Part shown: positions 1 to 7,442 of the stretch, piece after piece
Layout: each line of letters starts with the position of its first letter
Numbering within the stretch: the stretch's first letter is position 1
Assembly: GCA_963698645.1 (NCBI GenBank)
Contig: CAVORP010000003.1
Location: 443,800 to 507,799, forward strand
From: Ovoidimarina sp963698645
GTDB taxonomy: Bacteria > Pseudomonadota > Alphaproteobacteria > Rhodobacterales > Rhodobacteraceae
Direction of reading: 5' to 3'
Length of the DNA stretch: 64,000 nucleotides
The notes under the pieces: model-generated
The model's input: the letters and a program-made list of their open reading frames with translations, nothing else
What the model was told of the DNA's origin: nothing
Databases searched by the model: none
Program-made: the position numbers and the translations under genes

Positions 1-1305
1 TCTGCCGCCTTTTTCCTGTAGGCAGCTTCGAGGAATGTCGCATCGATCAAGACACTGTGTCCGGTCTTCAGGATGACGCACGCCCTCTGACATATCCGGT
101 CATAGATTGCGGCACGTGCGTCAGCAGTGTATGCGGGCGCTGCAAGATGTGTCGCGGGGTCCACCCTGCGCAACGCTTTGCGCTCGGTATCACTGCGCAG
201 AAGAACCGCTCCGGGGACCGCCCCGATTTCTGGTGCCAGCTCTTGCGCCACGGTTGTCTTGCCACTGCCTGAGAGCCCGCCAATGAGAACAAGTACAGGG
301 TCGGGCGGTGCCAGGACGGCCAGCGCTTCTTTCGGATAGAGGGCTGCGTCAGCGCCTATGGGGGATGCGGTTGCGCGGGCCGTTTGTGCAAGCACCATCG
401 CGCGGATCGCCGCACGCACGGCAATGAACAGCGGCAGTGTCGCCAACCCGTCATCCTCGCGCCCCATGGCCGCCAGGAGATAGGCGCCGAGCACTAGATT
501 GGCTGCGCGACCCAGGCCGCGATGTCGCAGATCCATGATCAGGAACGCCAGGTCGTAGAGGACATCGCATGTCCCAAGCACTTCATCGAATTCCAGCGCA
601 TCAAACGGGACCGGCTTGCCGCCCAGCATCACGAGATTGCGCAGATGCAGATCGCCATGGCACCGGCGAATATGACCGGCGAAACCGCGTTTCCGCAGCA
701 GCGGCGCGGTACGGTCCAAAGCGGCGCGGCTTTGCGCATGAAACCGGGCGATTAGACTTGCGTCCAGCAGGTCCTCCAGTTCGGCAAAGACACGGTCCAA
801 TTCATCCAAAATCTCGGTGATGAGCGCGCGCCGTCTGCGGTGCGTTGCGGCGTCTGGGCGTGGTAGTCAAACACGCTCTGCCCAAGGTCGCAGGCCAATG
901 CGTCGTCTAGTCGGCCCTCATCTGCGATCACCGACAGTTCATCCGATGCCGGGAACCGCCACATCCGCAGAACCCACTCGACAGGCGATCCGTCACCACC
1001 CAACGCAAAGCATCCGTCCGCCTCGCGCGTGACCGGTATGACATCAACGTAGATCTCGGGCGCGACCGGCTGGTTCAGTGCCAGTTCGCGCCGGAGCATT
1101 TCTCTCGCAACTCGAGTGTCGAGAGGTCCATGTAGTCGTACTTGATCGCGCGCTTGATCTTGAGTGCGACATCGCCCGACAGAAAGACCATGGCGCCATG
1201 GGTTTGCACGATCTCGACAGGCTTACCGCCGGGATGGAAATCGGCGGACGAGAGAGCGGCGATCACGTCGCTCTGCGTTTCGGAGTTGCGTGAAATCATG
1301 GACAT
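1..1305 (-). pseudogene. APH-like kinase / P-loop ATPase two-domain protein, frameshifted and cut by the window edge
   Basis: Reads as the COG2187 (aminoglycoside-phosphotransferase-like) plus COG0645 (P-loop kinase) two-domain family. The N-terminal part from 1305 reads well to about 1098. There a short A-run (probably AAAA reduced to AAA) shifts the frame, and a second shift lies near 828. The third frame then holds a phosphotransferase-like HGDLHLRN motif at about 620-650 and a clear Walker A, GGLSGSGKTT, near 255-285, and runs off the window. Each catalytic motif is intact in one frame or another, so either two single-base losses inactivated it recently or the sequence has errors. The substrate is unknown for the family; aminoglycoside resistance should not be assumed. 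It heads away from the stress block beside it. Confidence 0.72.
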
Positions 1306-1369
1306 GGGGTCAGTGGGACTCCTGTGGGGCGCGGCACGCGGCGGGGTGCCGATCTGCGATGCGCGCGGG

Positions 1370-1700
1370 TCACTGGCGCGATTTTGGGCCCAGGGGCTGC
1401 CATGGTCGCATCATGCCTGACCAGGACCGCGGGATGTCCTCTTGGTCCGGAAATAAAGGCATTCCCATCTCCGTGATGTGCTGTTCTCATGCGGTCGGAC
1501 ACCATCCGGATTTGCGCCGGCCCCACGGCAAACGTTACGCGCGCGACCAACCAGACCAATCTATCCATCCCAATGCGATAGGCAAAGTGTCGCGATGTGA
1601 TCTGATACACCCTGACGAAGACCGGCGTGATTAGGACCAGACCAACCAAGGCCGGCATCAAAATCAACAGCCACAGGACGATCGCGACCAGCGGCGCCAT
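1370..1700 (-). pseudogene. Small membrane protein of unknown function, apparently frameshifted
   Basis: From the ATG at 1700 the first 30 residues form one strongly hydrophobic helix (LVAIVLWLLILMPALVGLVL), followed by a basic stretch. Near 1480-1495 the convincing reading frame changes, and the new frame runs to a stop at 1370 with a Pro/Trp-rich tail. I do not recognise the family. It starts 6 bases after the preceding minus-strand gene, so the two are probably cotranscribed. The shift direction (one extra base) matches others in this block. Moderate to low confidence. Confidence 0.35.
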
Positions 1701-1706
1701 GGCATG

Positions 1707-2062
1707 TCAGGTTTTGTATGATTGAGTTGTTGAGACCATCATCTTGTCGATGACCGCCGCCGCAGCATCGGTGGCAATCTCGGTTATGCTCGCCAATGCA
1801 CCCCTGACGGATGCAACCCGCGCGCGTTCTCGTACAAAGATGGTCGCGCCGCGTGGTTCGATCCCGCCCCCCGATCCTGTTCGCGCTGATGCCCCCGGTT
1901 TCTGCGCAGCGTCACCTCCCAAGCGAAGACCAATGCCATGACTGTCGGATGGGAAAGCCGACACCCCGTCGCGCCTAATCGGATCTCCAAGGAGGGTCTT
2001 CGCATCCAGCAACCGATCCGATTCCCCTGCCGGCCTTTCAGCAGCGTCTCGACATCTGCCAT
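1707..2062 (-). pseudogene. Unknown small protein downstream of an FNR-like box, apparently frameshifted
   Basis: An ATG at 2062 opens a short frame (MADVETLLKG...). Around 2012-2030 the sensible frame switches, and it then continues to a stop at 1707 with an Ala-rich C-terminal segment (ALASITEIATDAAAAVID). No family recognised; no signal peptide or membrane segment seen. A candidate FNR box lies about 60 bp upstream of the start, which suggests low-oxygen expression with the membrane protein that follows. It could also be two non-coding frames; the main support is operon-like spacing and the regulatory site. Confidence 0.3.
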
Positions 2063-2123
2063 CGGTCGCTCTTCAGCTTTCGGAATATGATCATGGTGAC
2101 TAGTCGACGTCGGTCTGGGCCAA

Positions 2124-2137
2124 TTGACACTGATCAA
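2124..2137. promoter_or_regulatory. FNR/FnrL-like box, one mismatch
   Basis: TTGACACTGATCAA matches the FNR consensus TTGAT-N4-ATCAA with one mismatch. It lies about 60 bp upstream of the minus-strand start at 2062 and in the divergent region shared with the plus-strand DUF5765 gene. Role inferred from sequence only. Confidence 0.5.
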
Positions 2138-2259
2138 TCCTCACCGGTGAAATCCGCCCATGCGATTGTCAGGCTGACTCACAGCCTGAGAACCACTTGG
2201 ATCTCGATCACGGCCCTACCGAACATTTGGGCATCTCAGTGCCCGCTTCACGATCAGTA

Positions 2260-2273
2260 TTGATAAGCATCAA
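2260..2273. promoter_or_regulatory. Perfect FNR/FnrL box
   Basis: TTGATAAGCATCAA is an exact match to TTGAT-N4-ATCAA with full dyad symmetry. Its centre is about 58 bp upstream of the DUF5765 start at 2325, a plausible class II activator position if transcription starts about 41 bp downstream of the box centre. It predicts induction under oxygen limitation. Confidence 0.75.
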
Positions 2274-2324
2274 GCCAAGCGGATCGCTACACTCCAATGT
2301 CGGACGAGAAAGGATCATGTGGCG

Positions 2325-3056
2325 ATGTGCTGGAGCGTGGAGGCATCGGTTGGGATGATCGCAATTGGCACGATTGCGGCGGCTGTCACCTATCGGCGTG
2401 GCGACCCGCCTGCAATCTGGCTGACGCTGGGGTTCTTTACCATCATGGAGGCGCTGCAAGTCGCCGGATACGGTGTTGTCGACCAATGCGGGACGGCTGA
2501 AAACGAGACGGTGACTGTGCTGTCCTATCTGCATATCGTGATTCAACCGTTTTTCATCAACGCGTTCGCGATGGAACTTGTCCCCGATGCCGTCAAACGC
2601 CGCGCGCGGGTCGGGGTATTCGCGGCCTGTGCGGTTTCTTCCCTTGTGATGATGGCCCAGATCATCCCGGCAGCCCAACTTGGCGATTGCCTGCCGGGCA
2701 GCCCGTTATGTGCTGATCGTTGGTGCACTGTTTCGGGGGATTGGCACATCGCGTGGGATGTCCCCTATAACGGCCTGCTAGTCGGTATCGAGCGGATATT
2801 TGGCTTCTATTCGGGCTTTCCAACCTACATGGCCGCGGCGTTCATCTTGCCACTGTTCTACGGGGCATGGCGGTTTGTCGCCGTGCATTTGGTCAGCGGG
2901 CCGATTCTGGCCGCCTACCTGACAACTGATCCGAACGAGATGCCCGCAATATGGTGCCTTTTCTCGATCGCGATCCTGCTTATCGGCTTGAGTCCCTTGG
3001 TGAGACAACAGGTTTCAACCACGCGCTGGTGGGGAAGGTCTGTCGAGTCGCGTTAG
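2325..3056 (+). CDS. DUF5765-family integral membrane protein
   Basis: A 243-residue polytopic membrane protein starting MCWS, as I recall for the DUF5765 family in Rhodobacteraceae. About six hydrophobic segments are visible, with conserved-looking Cys/His/Trp patches (YLHIVIQPFFINA; then a Cys-rich loop and WHIAWDVPYNG). A GTG at 2319 is an alternative start, but AAAGGA sits 10 bases before the ATG and homologues begin MCWS. It has no frameshift, unlike its neighbours. The perfect FNR box upstream points to low-oxygen expression. Biochemical function is unknown; the His and Cys residues would allow cofactor binding, but that is only a suggestion. Confidence 0.75.
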   Translation: MCWSVEASVGMIAIGTIAAAVTYRRGDPPAIWLTLGFFTIMEALQVAGYGVVDQCGTAENETVTVLSYLHIVIQPFFINAFAMELVPDAVKRRARVGVFAACAVSSLVMMAQIIPAAQLGDCLPGSPLCADRWCTVSGDWHIAWDVPYNGLLVGIERIFGFYSGFPTYMAAAFILPLFYGAWRFVAVHLVSGPILAAYLTTDPNEMPAIWCLFSIAILLIGLSPLVRQQVSTTRWWGRSVESR

Positions 3057-3162
3057 GCGCCGGGTTGCTCAATGGACCGACCGCCCTGTCGGGCCGTGGC
3101 GGCGCGCTTGCGGGCGTCCTCGGCCTTTGCAAGCGCGCGCTTCGATCGGTCCGAGCGTGCAT

Positions 3163-3591
3163 TCAGTTCTGCGGCCAGATCCCGGGTACCACGTCCGCTT
3201 CATTCGGCGCGCGGCCATCGATGTGGTCAGGATTGATCCCGAACGGAAGTTCGATCGATCGCAGGAATGTTCCTTCAGGACGCTCGCGGCGATGCCAGAC
3301 AATGTCGTCGCCGCCTTTGGGTTCCGGATGGTTGCCGCGAATGGACAGCATCGTATCCTTGACCGTCAGCTCGACGTTTTCCTCTTTCAGTCCGGGCTGT
3401 TCGGTAGTCATCACGATGCCATCCTGACCGGCCCAGAAGTTGACCGGCGGATAGGTTGCGGATTGACCAGGGGCTCTGGCACCATCAAAGAGCCGTTTCA
3501 TTGCGCTTTGTATTCGGCGCATATCCGCAAAGGGATCGTTGTTGGTGAGCGGGGAGAAGACTGTTTGCAGTATTGCAGTACTCCTTTCCAT
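3163..3591 (-). CDS. Hsp20/alpha-crystallin small heat shock protein with an atypical C-terminus
   Basis: The N-terminal half has the usual sHSP layout (DPFADMRRIQSAMKRLF), then an alpha-crystallin domain with beta strands around VELTVKDTMLSIRGNH and RSIELPFGI. It would act as an ATP-independent holdase in the cytoplasm. After the INPDHID segment the expected A-x-x-x-G-V-L strand and C-terminal I-x-I anchor are missing. The protein ends instead in an unrelated tail, so the 3' end looks rearranged or frameshifted. The start is uncertain: the chosen ATG at 3591 is followed immediately by AAAGGAG, which might be the true ribosome site of a shorter form. It lies 11 bp after the esterase domain and is probably in the same operon. 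Confidence 0.75.
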   Translation of the reverse strand: MERSTAILQTVFSPLTNNDPFADMRRIQSAMKRLFDGARAPGQSATYPPVNFWAGQDGIVMTTEQPGLKEENVELTVKDTMLSIRGNHPEPKGGDDIVWHRRERPEGTFLRSIELPFGINPDHIDGRAPNEADVVPGIWPQN

Positions 3592-3602
3592 TTCGGGGCA
3601 GA

Positions 3603-4942
3603 TCACAGTCCAAACGGATAAGTTTCGTCCTCGGTCGTATTTGTCAAGGTGGGCAGTGCGGTGACCGCCCGCGTTTGGTCGAACCAAACGAAGGCGTCAT
3701 ATTGCTCGGGTAAGTTGGCATAGCCGTAGTGGCTCGCCCGTTCGGTCTCGGGCCGGTAAATCACGCCGATATATCGCTGCAATCTGGGCTGGCTCAGAAC
3801 CCGTCGAAATGCCTCCGGCTGGTCCTTTCTGAAATCCCAAAGAAAGCGTTCAAGATCGACATCGTGGCACAATGCCTCGTAGCTCTCGGGGTGAGGCGGG
3901 CGGATGTCTTTGGTCTCCATCGGTGCGTCCCATTCTGAAGCAGCAGCAACGGTGCCCGATGCGGTTCCAAACCCGATCAGGGCGGCGGCATCACCGAATT
4001 CTTCGCGGCAGAGTTGCCCGATGTTCAACTCGCCACGGATGCGGCCCATGTCAGTGTAACGCGCATCGCCGATATGGGAATTATGCGCCCAGACGACCGC
4101 TTTCTTGTCCGGCCCGGCATGGTCCAGGATCTGGCCCAATGTCTGGAACATGTGCTGATCTCGGAGGTTCCACGACAGTTGCGAGCCGTAATACATCACG
4201 CGGTAATACCGCTCAGCATTGGCGACCAGTCGCGCGTTTTGCGCGGCGTCAAAGAACTGATCCCCATCTTGCGCGCTATAGTCCAGTTGCTTCTTGAACA
4301 GGTCGATCAGGATCTGGGTGACCGGCTTTCTCGCATTCAGAAAACCCGCGTGTCAGCGCAGCGCGCCCATAGGCTGCGGGGTCATGCGACCATGCCGACA
4401 AACACGCATAGCGCGAGCGGGCAACGTTGGCCGCCGCTTCGTCGACCCGGTCGAGATACGCCAGAGACCGCGGCAATCGATGCATTCATATTGTAGAGAT
4501 CAAGACCATAGAACGCGACGCGATCGTTCATCGTTCTCGCCCGGTTATATTGCTCCAGATAGCGGGTGAACGCATCGAACTCGACATTGCGCCACATCCA
4601 TGTGGGAAAGCGCGAAAAGGGCGATGGCTTCATCGTTCTGCGGCCCTTGTTCCGGATATAGCGGTCAACCATTGCGGCGTCGGGCCAATCGGCTTCGACG
4701 GCAACAATCGAAAACCCGTGCTCTTCGATCAGCCGTCGGGTGATCGCGGCGCGCGCACGATAGAATTCCGACGTACCGTGGGACGCTTCTCCCAAAAGCA
4801 CGACACGCTTTGAGCCGAACCGGTCGAACGCCTTGGCAAAATCGGGATTATTGATCGGGGGCAGGGGTTCTGCGGCTGCGCGCAGAACCGAACCGGCCGT
4901 ATCTGTTTTCGGTGCCGGCGCGGGCTGGATCGCTGGTGTCAC
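3603..4942 (-). pseudogene. Erythromycin-esterase-family domain (COG2312), frameshifted
   Basis: The first part (from 4942) contains the catalytic-type motifs VVLLGEASHGTSEFYRARA and VAVEADWPDAAMVDRYI. Reading then moves to a second frame near 4480 (LAYLDRVDEAAANVARS...) and a third near 4330 that runs to 3603 with WAHNSHIGDARYTDMG and the C-terminal core. Both shifts look like single-base insertions. The 4942 frame is open upstream and continuous with the end of the hydrolase domain, so this is probably the C-terminal third of a fused protein, not a separate gene. The family includes macrolide esterases, but most members are stress-linked proteins of unknown substrate. Confidence 0.75.
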
Positions 4943-5579
4943 ATGGGCGTCGAGATGGGCCTTGAACCAATTCGCGGCATGATCACGGCAATGTCCAACG
5001 TGCCCGGCTCTTCGAACAGATGACCGGCACCTTGGACGATTTCCAGCTTCTTTGAGCAGGTCAGCGCAGCAAGGGCCTGTTCGTTCAGTCGGATGACATC
5101 ATGGTCCAGACTGCCGACGACCAGCAATGTCGGGCTGGCGACCTGGGGCAGATAAATCCATCGCCAAATCCGGCCGACCGCCACGCGACACGACTGCGGC
5201 CACCCGGCCTTTGAGTTCAGCCGCCGCAACAAGCGCCGCTCCGGCACCCGTGCTTGCCCCGAACAGGCCGAGTGGTAAATCTTCAAGGTCAGGCTCGGAG
5301 GTGATCCAGATCGAGGCTTCGACCACGCGGTCAGCCAGTAGCGGAATGTCAAAAACGTTGCGGCGGTCTTGTCCTTCCTGCTGGTGTCAGCAGATCGAAC
5401 AGAAGCGTCGCAAATCCTTGCGTATTGAGTTTCTCGGCCACGTATCTGTTGCGCGGGCTGCGTCGGCTGGACCCGCTGCCATGCGCAAACAGGACGATGC
5501 CGCGCGGGTCCGGCGGGACCGTCAGATCGCCGGGCAGCCCGAGGGGTGGAATGGCCACCTGCCGTTTGTGTCTGCGTGA
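4943..5579 (-). pseudogene. Dienelactone-hydrolase-like alpha/beta hydrolase domain, frameshifted
   Basis: Three frames together give one alpha/beta hydrolase. The first has the oxyanion region RGIVLFAHGSGSSRRS, the second the nucleophile elbow GLFGASTGAGAALVAAA, and the third the acid/His region (GSLDHDVI, then GAGHLFEEPG). Shifts fall near 5390, 5155 and 4975. Upstream the first frame is open back through the end of the phosphoribosyltransferase domain, and after the last shift the frame is open into the esterase domain, which supports a three-domain fusion. PRT-DLH fusions are known (for example mycobacterial Rv0571c). All three catalytic residues can be read, so sequencing error is possible. 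Confidence 0.7.
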
Positions 5580-5583
5580 CTTG

Positions 5584-6267
5584 TCAGCCTTCGCGGTATT
5601 TGCCGCATCTGCCGAGGCACTGGGCCAGCAGCGCCACGGTTTCGTCGTCCGTCAATTGATGAAAGTCGCGGTAAAAGCCGCCGACGCCGCGGAATGCCAT
5701 CCGCGGGATGCAGGCAAATGATGTCGTCGGCCTGATCGGAGATTTCGTCCAAGGCCTCTTTCGGGGCGACCGGAAGGGCAACGATGATCCGCTTTGGATT
5801 GCTGCGTTTCAGCCCGATCAGCGCCGCCTTCATTGTGGCACCGGTGGCGAGCCCGTCGTCTACGCACAACAACGGTTCGTCCCCTCGGGTCCAGCCGTGG
5901 CCGATCGCCGAGATACAGCTTCTTGCGACGTTCGAGCTCGGCTCTTTGGCTGGCCACAGCCGCCGAGATATAGGCCTCATCGGCACCAGACAGGCGTTTC
6001 ACGTTTTCGTTGATGACAATTTCCTGTCTCGCGCCCTCGACAATTGCGCCAAGGGCGACCTCCGGATTTCGCGGCGCGCCGATCTTGCGCACCAGAATCA
6101 GATCAAGCGGTGCATGAAGCGACTTTGGCGATTTCGACAGCCACGGGGACGCCGCCGCGGGGCAGGGCATAGATCAGCGGCTGATCAAGCTCCAGTGCCG
6201 CCAGAACTTCGGCCAACTTTCGGCCCGCGTCAGCCCGATCAGCGAATTTTTGAGGCACCTGTTCCAT
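5584..6267 (-). pseudogene. Phosphoribosyltransferase domain protein (COG1926), frameshifted
   Basis: The ATG at 6267 starts MEQVPQKFADRADAGRKLAEVL and reaches YALPRGGVPVAVEIAK. An extra A in AAA near 6130 then breaks the frame. The second frame carries LDLILVRKIGAPRNPEVALGAI and the third the PRPP-binding signature VDDGLATGATMKAAL. A last shift near 5695 gives GGFYRDFHQLTDDETVALL up to 5584. Four shifts in under 700 bp is an extreme density. An FNR-like box lies 36 bp upstream of the start, making this the head of a probable oxygen-regulated operon with the hydrolase, esterase and Hsp20. The PRT substrate is not known for this family. Confidence 0.75.
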
Positions 6268-6302
6268 GGTCGCGAAACTATGACATCGGCGGTCCTTCAG
6301 GA

Positions 6303-6316
6303 TTGAGCGCGATCAA
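6303..6316. promoter_or_regulatory. FNR/FnrL-like box upstream of the PRT operon
   Basis: TTGAGCGCGATCAA fits TTGAT-N4-ATCAA with one mismatch. Its centre is about 43 bp from the ATG at 6267. It is the third such site in the first 6.4 kb and the only one directly before the stress operon. Confidence 0.55.
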
Positions 6317-6402
6317 TCGTGCCGCGAGAACTCCCACAGGCTTTGGTGAGCCTCCCCATTTGGATCGGTCCACCATTATGTTTAGGAAGCGGAGGACAGA
6401 GA

Positions 6403-6562
6403 ATGGCGAACAAGCGACACAAGCCAGAGGAAATAGTTCAGACGTTGCGGGATGTTACAAATACGAGGCTGCCGAAGTCGTACGGCCGGCATGCTATCGC
6501 AAGAACAGTGAGCTGCTTCACGTTGAAGGCTGGAAGATCAATCACAAGAAGGACGAGCGGCT
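6403..6562 (+). pseudogene. Internally deleted IS3-family transposase remnant
   Basis: The ATG at 6403 gives MANKRHKPEEIVQTLRDV, the typical N-terminus of an IS3-family OrfA (helix-turn-helix protein). After about 20 codons, and in another frame, the sequence matches the OrfB helix-turn-helix region (CYRKNSELLHVEGWKINHK). Everything between is missing, so about 1 kb has been lost. The remnant ends where the cytochrome b561 repeat begins at about 6562. It cannot code for an active transposase. Confidence 0.6.
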
Positions 6563-6926
6563 CAGGCACTGGTGCAGCCAGAACTCAAAAGTGGACAGGT
6601 AGGGATCAAACCGAACGGTAGCCTCTTCCTGCGAAGCGGACATCTGACGAAATCGGCGAAGTGTCCGCTCTGAGCTAAAGCCAGACGCAACCGGCCAGTT
6701 TTCTAATCGCTTCCTGGTGCCAGTGACTACGGTGAACCTGCTTTGCATTGAAACCGATTGGAAAAACCGATGACTCCCTATCACCCCTTGCTCGTCGCTC
6801 TGCACTGGCTCACCTCTCTGCTGATAATTGTGGCATTGGTTTTTGGCAGCTTGCGTTTGTCCGAGATGCCAAATGATGACCCTGGAAAGCTCTTTGCCCT
6901 GCGTGCACATATGAGGAGCGGCATGG
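6562..6926 (+). repeat. Truncated duplicate of the cytochrome b561 region (copy 1)
   Basis: This segment aligns with 54615-54976 at high identity, including about 200 bp of upstream DNA and the first 50 codons of the b561 gene, with scattered substitutions and small indels. Identity stops abruptly at about 6926 where an element tail begins. Confidence 0.8.
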
Positions 6927-6940
6927 CAAACCGAGACTGA
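6770..6940 (+). pseudogene. Cytochrome b561, 5' fragment
   Basis: Only the first transmembrane region survives (HPLLVALHWLTSLLIIVALV, then LSEMPNDDPGKLFAL). It matches the intact gene at 54823 until the second His-bearing helix, where MANRD and a stop are supplied by the inserted element end. The intact gene has about 177 residues against 56 here. Not functional as a haem protein: only one of the haem-ligand helices is present. Confidence 0.8.
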
Positions 6941-7240
6941 CGTCTCAAATCGGCCTGAAGAATGTCCCGTCCCGCGTCTCTTCTGGAATCCCCATAACCC
7001 AAAAGCCCGAAAAGGTCACACTATCGGGCGGCACATTCTCGGCACGTTATCCTACGGGAGTGCCTGGCTGTGTTCGCAGTCTCGAGCGATACAGTCTCCG
7101 CATGAAATTCCCTGATAAGAGGGAAAATACAGGGAAAATAATTGGATTTTCCAGCCTTCCCGATGCTGCGGGTCAAATTTCCAAAAGAAAACAGCATTTT
7201 ATGTAAGAACTCCCTGAGGCCGGGAACAGGGAAATTCGGT
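6923..7240. repeat. Tail of a serine-recombinase element (copy 1)
   Basis: Starts with ATGGCAAACCGAGACTG and aligns with the DNA just after the recombinase gene at 28646 onward. Shared blocks include CTTCTGGAA-CCCATAACCCAA, GTGCCTGGCTG and TTCCCTGATAA-AGGGAAAATACAGGGAA. The last 120 bp holds several CAGGGAA/TTCCCTG motifs. There is no recombinase gene here, so this is a solo end left by insertion plus deletion or by recombination between element copies. Confidence 0.65.
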
Positions 7241-7247
7241 TGAGGTA

Positions 7248-7438
7248 TCAGCGAAAAAGCAGAAACGAATAGGGTAGCGAATACCCACGGGTGTCGAAGC
7301 CCCTATTGATCGAAAGGTAATCGATGCCCTCCGCGCGCCATGGATCCAGCAGCGGAAAAAGATCCTGACCGGGCAGAACGGAAAAGCCGCCATGGTCGTC
7401 CCAGACCAGCGCCTCTCAGTAGAGCGCAATGGTATCCA
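7248..7438 (-). pseudogene. Membrane dipeptidase (M19-like) N-terminal fragment
   Basis: On the minus strand, just after the CocE stop, the frame reads EALVWDDHGGFSV, LFPLLDPWRAEGIDYLSIN and GFDTR, which resembles the start of M19 renal-dipeptidase-like enzymes. There is an in-frame stop after about seven codons from a TTG start, and homology ends at the element tail. It is probably the last gene of the peptide importer operon, destroyed by the insertion at about 7240. Family assignment is moderate. Confidence 0.45.
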
Positions 7439-7442
7439 AGGC

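Noticed and set aside
68..292. Minus-strand open frame at the left edge
   Set aside because: It is a shadow of the true P-loop frame: the Walker A GGLSGSGKTT lies in a neighbouring frame that runs off the window.
2208..2678. Long minus-strand open frame opposite DUF5765
   Set aside because: Antisense to a clear membrane protein; no protein-like pattern or ribosome site.
3603..4942. Macrolide resistance gene
   Set aside because: The erythromycin-esterase family is broad; the stress context and fusion argue against a resistance role, and the gene is frameshifted here.
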